From contig NZ_CP061718.1 in the NCBI RefSeq assembly GCF_014764365.1, positions 3,736,501-3,800,500 on the forward strand: a DNA stretch of 64,000 bases, read 5' to 3'. Below are positions 58,127-64,000 of this stretch, piece after piece. Under the pieces are notes generated by a model. The model had not been told where the DNA came from. It ran no database searches and saw nothing but the letters and a program-made list of their open reading frames with translations. Position numbers and translations under genes: made by a program. The DNA comes from Roseococcus microcysteis. GTDB lineage: Bacteria > Pseudomonadota > Alphaproteobacteria > Acetobacterales > Acetobacteraceae. Within the stretch, counting starts at the first letter, position 1, and each line of letters starts with the position of its first letter.

Positions 58127-58950
58127 GCGAGGCGCCGGTGTTCGAGCACGGGCATGTCACGCCGCACGCGGGCGGTCAGGGCCCGGTCCAGCCGCGCCGT
58201 GGCCCAGCCGATGCCGTCGGAGCATTTGGCCACCACATGCCCCCAGGGGTCGGCCACCAGGGAATGGCCATAGACCTGGCGCATGGCGCCGCGTTCCTCG
58301 TAGCTGCCATGGGAGGCGGCGGCGATGATCCAGCACTGGCTCTCGATGGCGCGCGCGCGCAGCAGCACCTCCCAATGGTCCTTGCCGGTCATCAGCGTGA
58401 AGTTGGAGGGGACCAGGATGGCCTCGGCCCCGCGTCGCCGCAGGGCGAGATACTGCTCCGGGAAGCGCATGTCATAGCAGATGGTGCAGCCGAAGGTGAC
58501 GCCGCCGGCCTCGAAGGTGACCAGGCTCTCGCCCCCGCCATAGAGGGCGCTTTCACGATAGCCCGTGCCGTCCGGGCCCGTGATGTCGAAGAGATGGATC
58601 TTGCGGTAGCGCGCGATCTCGCGGCCCGTGGGGTCGAAGACCAGGGTGGTGTTGAAGAACCTGCCCTCGCCCTGCTCGATGATCGAGCCGCCATGGACAT
58701 GGATGCCCGCGCCGCGCGCCACCTCGCGCAGGAATTCATAGGCGGTGCCGCCCGTGCCGCCGGGCTCGGGCAACACCTCCGCAGCGGCGGCGCGGGCCTC
58801 ACGCCCACCGCCGAGGTTGGTCCAGGTCTCGGGCAGGCTGACCATCTGTGGACGGTCCGCCTCCACCGCGCCCTCGATGAGGCGGCGGGCCTGGGCGATA
58901 TTGGCGGGCTTGTCGGAGCCCTGGTTCATCTGGAGGACGGAGACGCGCAT
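58123..58950 (-). CDS. Carbon-nitrogen hydrolase (nitrilase superfamily, Nit-like)
   Basis: A 275-residue amidase with the Glu-Lys-Cys triad: Glu in MVSLPETW (about residue 41), Lys in [10 protein letters not shown], and Cys in [28 protein letters not shown] and [16 protein letters not shown] resemble Nit1/Nit2-type omega-amidases, which repair deaminated glutathione or hydrolyse omega-amides; the exact substrate is not fixed. It lies in the moaA-to-bpt operon without a metabolic link I can name. Confidence 0.9.
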   Translation of the reverse strand: MRVSVLQMNQGSDKPANIAQARRLIEGAVEADRPQMVSLPETWTNLGGGREARAAAAEVLPEPGGTGGTAYEFLREVARGAGIHVHGGSIIEQGEGRFFNTTLVFDPTGREIARYRKIHLFDITGPDGTGYRESALYGGGESLVTFEAGGVTFGCTICYDMRFPEQYLALRRRGAEAILVPSNFTLMTGKDHWEVLLRARAIESQCWIIAAASHGSYEERGAMRQVYGHSLVADPWGHVVAKCSDGIGWATARLDRALTARVRRDMPVLEHRRLA

Positions 58951-59001
58951 GGGCGCATCAAGCCACAGTCGGGGCCGCGCCGCAAAAGGGCAGGCGCGGT
59001 T

Positions 59002-59316
59002 TCAGCGCCCCTGCGGCCAATTGATCCGCGGCTCGGCCCGGCGCGGGTGGGCTTCGGGCGGGGCGGCCGCCACGCTGGGCGGGGGTGCCTCGTCCCGCGC
59101 CACCAAGGGAAGGCCGCGCGCGGCCAGCGCCCGGATGTCGGCGCGCAGGTCATCGAGCTGCGCCTCGATGGAATCGAGCCGCCCCTTCACCCCGAAGACC
59201 GAGAAGGGCATGACCAGCACGCACAGCACGAGCAGGATCAGCACCAGCAGCACGGCCAGCCCGCTCCATTCGGGCAGGCCGGGAATGGTGAGGCGTTGCG
59301 CCCAGACCTCCAGCAT
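59002..59316 (-). CDS. Small single-pass membrane protein of unknown function
   Basis: A 104-residue protein: a short N-terminal segment ([17 protein letters not shown]), one strong membrane helix (LAVLLVLILLVLCVLVMPF), then a short coiled coil (LDSIEAQLDDLRADIRAL) and a Pro/Ala-rich tail. It looks like a cytosol-facing scaffold or anchor. I do not recognise a family. Its ATG is inside the moaA stop (TGATG), so it is translated with moaA; an effect on molybdenum cofactor synthesis is only a contextual possibility. Confidence 0.7.
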   Translation of the reverse strand: MLEVWAQRLTIPGLPEWSGLAVLLVLILLVLCVLVMPFSVFGVKGRLDSIEAQLDDLRADIRALAARGLPLVARDEAPPPSVAAAPPEAHPRRAEPRINWPQGR

Positions 59317-60308
59317 CAGCCCCCCGTCACGCTCATGTGGCGCGCGACGGCGGGGGCGCGGCGGCGGCGGTCTATCACGAAGTCATGTCCCTTGGGCTTG
59401 CGGGCGATGGCATCACGGATGACCTGGCGCAGCCCCTCCTCGCCGAGGCCGGGGTCGCGGAGCGGCGCGCGCAAATCGGCGGCGTCCTCCTGGCCCAGGC
59501 ACATGTAGAGGGTGCCGGTGCAGGTCAGCCGCACGCGGTTGCAGCTCTCGCAGAAATTGTGCGTCATCGGCGTGATGAAGCCGAGGCGCGTGCCCGTCTC
59601 CGCCACGTCGAAATAGCGGGCGGGGCCGCCGGTGCTGTAATCCGTCTCGTTCAGCGTCCAGCGCTGGCGCAGCCGGGCGCGGACGAGGCTGAGCGGCAGG
59701 AACTGGTCGGTGCGGTCCTCATTGATCTCACCCAGCGGCATGGTCTCGATCAGGCAGAGGTCGAAGCCATGCTCGCCGCACCAGGCGAGCATCCGGTCGA
59801 ACTCGTCCTCGTTCACGCCGCGCAGCGCCACGGCGTTGATCTTGACGTGCAGTCCGGCGGATTTGGCGGCGAAGATGCCGTCCAGGACCTTGTCGAGCTC
59901 ACCCCAGCGCGTGGCCGCCTTGAAGGCGGCGGCGTCCAGCGTGTCGAGCGAAACGTTGATGCGCCGCACGCCCGCCGCGGCCAGCCCCTCGGCGTGTTTC
60001 GTGAGCTGGGTGCCATTGGTGGTGAGCGTCAGCTCCTCCAAGCCCCCCGCGCCGATGCGCGCCCCCAGGCTGCGCACCAGGCTCATCACGTTGCGCCGCA
60101 CCAGGGGCTCGCCCCCGGTCAGGCGGAGCTTGCGCACGCCCAGGCCTATGAAGGTGCCGCAGAGCCGGTCCAGCTCCTCCAGCGTCAGCACCTCGGACTT
60201 GGGCAGGAAGGTCATGTCCTCGGCCATGCAGTAGACGCAGCGCAGGTCGCACCGGTCGGTCACCGAGACGCGAAGGTAGCTGATGCTGCGGCCGAAGGGG
60301 TCGATCAT
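59316..60308 (-). CDS. moaA: GTP 3',8-cyclase
   Basis: The radical-SAM enzyme that starts molybdenum cofactor synthesis from GTP. The SAM cluster ligands are Cys20, Cys24 and Cys27 ([14 protein letters not shown]). The C-terminal GTP-binding cluster has three cysteines in [20 protein letters not shown], and the chain ends SVTGG, the C-terminal Gly-Gly needed by Moa[14 protein letters not shown] and LTTNGTQL are also typical. A Mo-dependent enzyme at 46051-46731 in this window would use the product. It has 330 residues, family length. Confidence 0.96.
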   Translation of the reverse strand: MIDPFGRSISYLRVSVTDRCDLRCVYCMAEDMTFLPKSEVLTLEELDRLCGTFIGLGVRKLRLTGGEPLVRRNVMSLVRSLGARIGAGGLEELTLTTNGTQLTKHAEGLAAAGVRRINVSLDTLDAAAFKAATRWGELDKVLDGIFAAKSAGLHVKINAVALRGVNEDEFDRMLAWCGEHGFDLCLIETMPLGEINEDRTDQFLPLSLVRARLRQRWTLNETDYSTGGPARYFDVAETGTRLGFITPMTHNFCESCNRVRLTCTGTLYMCLGQEDAADLRAPLRDPGLGEEGLRQVIRDAIARKPKGHDFVIDRRRRAPAVARHMSVTGG

Positions 60309-60332
60309 GGCGGGCGGGGTGTTCCGGATGTC

Positions 60333-60366
60333 GGGCGGCTGGCCCCGGTATTTGGGGCCGCCGCCC
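60333..60366 (-). promoter_or_regulatory. Long hairpin in the moaA leader
   Basis: GGGCGGC-T-GGCCCC (60333-60346) pairs with GGGGCC-GCCGCCC (60354-60366): a 13-bp stem with one bulged base and a 7-nt loop, ending 25 nt before the moaA ATG. It may terminate or attenuate the TauE transcript, or control moaA. It does not show the conserved Moco riboswitch layout as far as I can read. The rest of 60309-60450 is GC-rich with no clear promoter. Confidence 0.45.
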
Positions 60367-60450
60367 GCCTCGGCGCAACCCCCGCGGCACCGCGGCGGCG
60401 CCGCGCGGCGGATTCACGCCTCTGGCGATTCCCCCAAAGGCGATCAGATG

Positions 60451-61194
60451 TCAGGCGAACAGCGCGATGCTGCCCGCCGTCGTCAGCAGCGCCAGGGCGA
60501 AGGGTTTGTAGAAGCGCACCGGCACCACCCCGAACAGCGCCGCCCCCACCCGCACGAAGACCATCAGCACCGGCAGCATGATGAGGAAGCGCAGCAGCAC
60601 CGGCCCGTCGATCAACCCCGCGAAGAGCGGCACCACGACCGAGATCACCGCGATCAGCCCGAAGAAGAGGATGAGGTTGGCGCGGTGGCGCTTGGCCTCC
60701 TCGGGGCCGGCCAGGAGGTAGAGGATGACGGGCGGGCCGCTCATGCCCGTGGCGCCCTTCAGCAATCCGGCCGCCGTGCCCACCGCCACGTTCAGCCCGA
60801 AGGGGCGCGCTCCGTGGTAGCGCCAGCCCGACAGCATCAGGAAGCCGAAGACCAGCACCAACCCGCCGATGGCGCGGCGCAGGATCTCGGGGTCCGCCGC
60901 TAGCAGCACATAGGCGCCGAGCGGTGTGGCCAGCGCGGCCGCGCCGCCGATGGGGATGATGACCCGCTTGTCCGCGTCGCGGAAGGCGCGCGGCAGGAGC
61001 TGCAAGGAGACCAGCAGCTCCATCAGCAGCATCACCGGCACCCCGGCCAGCGGCCCCCAGAGCACCGAATAGATGGGGGCGAGGATGATGGCCGTGCCAA
61101 AGCCCGCATAGCCGCGCATGAGCCCCGCGATGGCGGTGGCGAGGATGGCGGCCCAGGTCTGCCAGGCCGCCAGTTCGTTCAGCAGCAACTGCAT
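60451..61194 (-). CDS. TauE/SafE family permease (sulfite/anion exporter-like)
   Basis: A 247-residue inner-membrane protein with about eight helices. The start MQLLLNELAAWQTWAAILAT is followed by LMRGYAGFGTAIILAPIYSV, the TauE repeat motif, and its second copy GLLKGATGMSGPPVILYLLA in the C-terminal half. The family exports sulfite, sulfoacetate or other small organic anions; the substrate is unknown here. The ATG at 61194 shares a base with the stop of the DUF3553 gene. Confidence 0.88.
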   Translation of the reverse strand: MQLLLNELAAWQTWAAILATAIAGLMRGYAGFGTAIILAPIYSVLWGPLAGVPVMLLMELLVSLQLLPRAFRDADKRVIIPIGGAAALATPLGAYVLLAADPEILRRAIGGLVLVFGFLMLSGWRYHGARPFGLNVAVGTAAGLLKGATGMSGPPVILYLLAGPEEAKRHRANLILFFGLIAVISVVVPLFAGLIDGPVLLRFLIMLPVLMVFVRVGAALFGVVPVRFYKPFALALLTTAGSIALFA

Positions 61195-61361
61195 CAGCCG
61201 TGCACCTGTTCGAGCCGCACCAGGGCGAGGTTGAGCAGAAGCTTGCCCGCATGTTCGAAATTCACCGTCACGCGGTCCCCCACCACCGATTGCACCTGGC
61301 CCACCCCCCAATCGGGACGCTCGGGGTGGCGCACGCGCATGCCTGGCTCGATTTCGCTCAC
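61194..61361 (-). CDS. DUF3553-like small protein
   Basis: A 55-residue protein with a GTG start: SEIEPGMRVRHPERPDWGVG, then QVQSVVGDRVTVNFEHAGK, then LLLNLALVRLEQVHG. This is a small SH3-like beta-barrel pattern (MRVRHPxxPDWGxGQV...VNFEHAGK) that also occurs at the C-terminus of UvrD-type helicases and matches DUF3553 proteins. It is preceded by a purine-rich ribosome site (AGAGGGG) and overlaps the TauE ATG (TGATG), so translation of the permease is probably coupled to it. Confidence 0.75.
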   Translation of the reverse strand: MSEIEPGMRVRHPERPDWGVGQVQSVVGDRVTVNFEHAGKLLLNLALVRLEQVHG

Positions 61362-61667
61362 CCCAACCCCTCTTCTTCGCCCGACATTCTTGCTCCGCGG
61401 CGCGGCGCGTCACAGCTTGCCCCCGCATTTTCCACCATCCCGCCTAAAGGATGCGGCAACCATCCCCCCTCTATGCTTCCCGCCAATGACTGCCCCGCGG
61501 CACACGCGCAGGCCCGCGCGACGAACGGCCTGCCTTCTCGACGCGTGTCGTTGGAGGTTGATGCTCCGCGTCCGATACTGGCGGGGTGACATGCTGCCCT
61601 GCCATCCGGATTCCATGGGTCCGCCGCGATCACGGCGCCCCATCTTGCAGCGAAGTGGAACTCGAAC
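61362..61667. other. 306-nt divergent intergenic region
   Basis: It separates the DUF3553/TauE genes (minus) from the phosphotransferase gene (plus). On the plus strand TTGGAG (61551-61556), a 17-nt spacer and GATACT (61574-61579) form a possible promoter. A 34-codon open frame starting at 61488 has Arg-rich content and no good ribosome site, so it is not called. Nothing else is supportable. Confidence 0.5.
61551..61579 (+). promoter_or_regulatory. Possible promoter of chpT
   Basis: TTGGAG and GATACT with 17-nt spacing; the expected start is near 61586, leaving a leader of about 80 nt before the ATG at 61668. Both hexamers are partial matches only. Confidence 0.3.
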
Positions 61668-62291
61668 ATGCTGGACCAATCCTCCGAGGGCCGCATCACC
61701 ATCCGCCTGGCGGAGCTGGTGGCGGCGCGCATCTGCCATGACCTGGGCTCGCCCATGGCCAGCATCTCGGCCCTGATGCCCCAGGCCGCGGACCCCGCGG
61801 CGCATGCTGTGGTGACGGAGACGGCGGGCGAGCTGCGGGCACGCATGCGCCTGTTCGGCGCCATGTTCGGCCTGGCCGACGAATTGGGCTGGCCCGAGCT
61901 GGACGGGCTGGTGCGCGGCGCGCCCATGGCCCACCGGGTGCGCTTCGCCCTGCCGCTGCGGGGCGGCCCCTTCGCCCCGGGCCGCGCGCGCCTCTATCTC
62001 GCCGCCGTGCTGCTGGCGGCGGAGGCGCTGCCGCGTGGCGGCGTGGTCCACGTGACCGAATCCGGGGCGGGCGCGCTCGCGCTGCGGCTGGAGGGCCGGC
62101 AGACCGAATGGTCGCCCACGCTGCTCGACCTGCTGGCCGGCGGCAGCGTGGAGGCGGCGCTGGAGGAAGGGCCGCGCCGGCTGCTCGCCCCCTGGGTCTT
62201 CCTGCTGGCGGCACGGGAACGCCACGCCCTGTCCCTGGCCATGCCGGTCGGCGAGGGCGAGCCCATGCTGTTGTTGCAACCCGAGATGTGA
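61668..62291 (+). CDS. chpT: ChpT-like histidine phosphotransferase
   Basis: A 207-residue protein resembling a histidine kinase without sensor domain. The phospho-accepting His24 lies in LVAARICHDLGSPMASISAL, the DHp hairpin; the rest (ARLYLAAVLLAAEALPRGGV) is a degenerate ATPase-like fold without G boxes. In alphaproteobacteria ChpT passes phosphate from CckA to CtrA and CpdR. A role in chemotaxis is possible because cheA follows, though the family's known partners are cell-cycle regulators. Confidence 0.8.
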   Translation: MLDQSSEGRITIRLAELVAARICHDLGSPMASISALMPQAADPAAHAVVTETAGELRARMRLFGAMFGLADELGWPELDGLVRGAPMAHRVRFALPLRGGPFAPGRARLYLAAVLLAAEALPRGGVVHVTESGAGALALRLEGRQTEWSPTLLDLLAGGSVEAALEEGPRRLLAPWVFLLAARERHALSLAMPVGEGEPMLLLQPEM

Positions 62292-62410
62292 AGGGTTCAC
62301 CGGCCCGCGCGCACCGGGTCGGCATCCCGCCACCGCTTAACCTTTTCTTCGGTCGGCCCGCGCATTCTGCCCGCTCAATTCCCCGTGATGCCGGAGGAGA
62401 AGGGCTGCCC

Positions 62411-64000
62411 ATGGATGACTTGCTCGCCGACTTCCTGACAGAAACCAATGAGGGGTTGCAAAACCTCGACGGCGCGCTGCTGCAGCTCGAACGCGAACCT
62501 GCGAACGGCCCGCTGCTGTCGGAGGTGTTCCGCACCGTCCACACCATCAAGGGCACCTGCGGGTTCCTCGGCCTGTCGCGGCTCGAATCGGTCGCGCATG
62601 CCGCGGAAAACGTGCTGGGCCTGTGGCGCGACGGCACGCTGACCGTCACGCCCGCCGGCATCTCCCTGATCCTGAACGCGGTGGACCGCATCAAGCAGAT
62701 CGTGGCGGGTCTGGAGGCCTCGGGCCAGGAGCCCAGCGGCGATGACACCGCGCTGAAGGCGGAGCTGGACGCCGTGGCCGCTGGCCAGCTGCCGACCGAG
62801 CCCACGCCCCGCGCCCCCGAGGCCCCGGCGCCACAGGCCGCCCTGGCCGAAGCGGCCCCCGCCATCGAGGCCGCGCCCCCCGCGCCCGAGCCCCGCGCCG
62901 CCGCCGAGCCGGTGGCGGAGGTGGTGGGCAGCAGCGCGCCCCAGACCATCCGAGTCGCGGTGGACGTGCTCGAGGACCTGATGGTGCTGGTGAGCGAACT
63001 GGTGCTGACGCGCAACCAGCTTCTCCAGCTCGCCCGCTCCGAGGAGAACGCGGCCTTCTCCGTGCCGCTCCAGCGCCTGTCGCAGATCACGTCGGACCTG
63101 CAGGACGGCGTGATGAAGACGCGCATGCAGCCCATCGGCAATGCCTGGCAGAAGCTGCCGCGCCTGGTGCGCGACCTCAGTCAGGAACTGGGCAAGCGCA
63201 TCGTGCTCGACATGCGCGGCGCGGAGACCGAGCTCGATCGCCAGGTGCTCGAACTCATCAAGGACCCGCTGACGCACATGGTCCGCAACAGCGCGGACCA
63301 CGGCCTGGAAAGCCCCGAGCAGCGCCGCGCCGCCGGCAAGAGCGAGACGGGCCGCATCATGCTCAACGCCTTCCATGAGGGCGGGCATATCGTGCTCGAG
63401 ATCGGCGATGACGGGCGCGGCCTGAACACCGAGCGCATCAAGGCCAAGGTGCTGGCCCAGGGCCTGACCACCGAGGCCGAGCTCGCCACCATGAACGAGC
63501 GCGAGATCCACCGCTTCATCTTCCGCGCGGGCTTCTCGACGGCGGCGGCCGTCACCTCCGTCTCGGGCCGCGGCGTGGGCATGGATGTGGTGAAGACCAA
63601 CATCGAGCGCATCGGCGGCGCGGTGGATCTGCGCTCACGCGAGGGCCATGGCAGCACCTTCATCATCAAGATCCCGCTGACGCTCGCCATCGTGGCCGCC
63701 CTCATCGTGGAGGCGGGCGGCGAGCGCTTCGCCATCCCGCAGAACGGCGTGCTGGAGCTGGTGCGCGTGGGCGATGGCGACGGCCCCAAGGTGGAGCGCA
63801 TCAAGGACGCCCAGGTGCTGCGCCTGCGCGACCGGCTGCTGCCGTTGGTGCCGCTGCGCCGCATCCTCAGCCTGTCCGAGGACGCCCCCGCCGCGGATGA
63901 AAGCGAGAGCTTCGTCGTTGTCACGCAGGTCGGCGCGCAGCTCTTCGGCATCGTCGTGGACCGCGTCTTCGACACGGAGGAGATCGTGGTGAAGCCGGTG
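62411..64000 (+). CDS. cheA: Chemotaxis histidine kinase CheA (partial, runs off the right edge)
   Basis: The first 530 residues of CheA. The P1 Hpt domain has His44 in VFRTVHTIKGTCGFLGLSRL. An Ala/Pro linker (about 112-175) stands where the CheY-binding P2 domain usually sits. P3 dimerisation (VDVLEDLMVLVSELVLTRNQ) and P4 kinase boxes (LTHMVRNSADHGLE, GDDGRGLN, GRGVGMDVVKTNI) follow, then the P5 domain begins (LTLAIVAALIVEAGGERFAI) and is cut. A GGAGGAGAAGG ribosome site precedes the ATG. Confidence 0.94.
   Translation, partial: MDDLLADFLTETNEGLQNLDGALLQLEREPANGPLLSEVFRTVHTIKGTCGFLGLSRLESVAHAAENVLGLWRDGTLTVTPAGISLILNAVDRIKQIVAGLEASGQEPSGDDTALKAELDAVAAGQLPTEPTPRAPEAPAPQAALAEAAPAIEAAPPAPEPRAAAEPVAEVVGSSAPQTIRVAVDVLEDLMVLVSELVLTRNQLLQLARSEENAAFSVPLQRLSQITSDLQDGVMKTRMQPIGNAWQKLPRLVRDLSQELGKRIVLDMRGAETELDRQVLELIKDPLTHMVRNSADHGLESPEQRRAAGKSETGRIMLNAFHEGGHIVLEIGDDGRGLNTERIKAKVLAQGLTTEAELATMNEREIHRFIFRAGFSTAAAVTSVSGRGVGMDVVKTNIERIGGAVDLRSREGHGSTFIIKIPLTLAIVAALIVEAGGERFAIPQNGVLELVRVGDGDGPKVERIKDAQVLRLRDRLLPLVPLRRILSLSEDAPAADESESFVVVTQVGAQLFGIVVDRVFDTEEIVVKPV

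Noticed and set aside
60333-60366. Moco riboswitch upstream of moaA
   Set aside because: There is a long simple hairpin, but the multi-helix layout and conserved loops of the Moco motif were not recognised.
61488-61592. Short open frame in the chpT upstream region
   Set aside because: 34 codons, Arg-rich, no Shine-Dalgarno, and it overlaps the better promoter candidate.
62337-62352. TTAACC half-site resembling a CtrA box before cheA
   Set aside because: Only one half matches (TTAA-N7-TTCG instead of TTAA-N7-TTAA); too weak to call without genome-wide evidence.

Overview
The window is a GC-rich (roughly 70%), densely packed stretch of bacterial chromosome. Short operons with start/stop overlaps of 1-13 nt (ATGA, GTGA or TGATG junctions) dominate. 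The gene content points to an alphaproteobacterium, most likely an Acetobacteraceae member of the Roseomonas/Roseococcus type. The pointers are an hdaA-ppk-ppx operon, a ChpT-type phosphotransferase next to cheA, glnB-glnA behind a sigma-54-like promoter, a proteobacterial aa3-oxidase subunit IV peptide, and a Bug-type solute-binding protein. This placement is inference from content and style; no 16S or marker comparison was possible. No phage, insertion sequence, CRISPR array or obvious island was seen.

Layout. 1-6361 (minus): a signal-peptide DUF2066-like protein, a CDP-alcohol phosphatidyltransferase, an AI-2E family permease, hdaA, ppk and ppx (ppx runs off the left edge). 6463-10865: purM-purN, a small cytochrome oxidase subunit IV, ndk on the opposite strand, and an ABC-F ATPase with a leaderless-looking promoter. 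10862-21509: a methyltransferase, an epoxide-hydrolase-like enzyme, a Bug solute-binding protein, a fused hydantoinase/oxoprolinase, an AsmA protein and an M20 peptidase. 21587-27883: an RND efflux operon (outer membrane lipoprotein, adaptor, pump, TetR) behind a perfect 22-bp palindrome. 27893-30006: glnB-glnA with a sigma-54-like promoter. 30175-32923: an aminotransferase, a MoaD/ThiS-like protein coupled to a beta-propeller protein, and tRNA-His. 32930-36953: gmd and a FixL/FixJ-like two-component pair. 36957-39833: a Rieske ferredoxin, two paralogous amidohydrolases and an ABM monooxygenase. 39886-43816: a catalytically degenerate HtrA-like protein, pncC, pgpA and a lytic transglycosylase. 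43925-56586: dapA-smpB, an unknown protein, a sulfite-oxidase-like enzyme, a glutathione peroxidase, folK, rpoZ, a RelA/SpoT homologue, acpS, lepB-rnc-era-recO and parC. 56583-61361 (minus): bpt, nadK, a nitrilase-family enzyme, a small membrane protein, moaA, a TauE/SafE permease and a DUF3553 protein. 61668-64000: a ChpT-like phosphotransferase and cheA (cut by the right edge).

Working together. Several blocks are housekeeping: purine synthesis, phosphatidylglycerol synthesis (a PgsA-like enzyme plus PgpA), secretion and RNA processing (lepB-rnc-era-recO), polyphosphate and (p)ppGpp stress metabolism, and nitrogen control. Accessory metabolism sits in the hydantoinase and amidohydrolase blocks.

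Data caution. Five genes (ppx, ppk, hdaA, a methyltransferase, acpS) are each broken by what looks like one missing base, four of them in G/C homopolymers. AcpS and HdaA are normally needed for growth, so sequencing or assembly indels are the likeliest explanation; these genes are described here as continuous.
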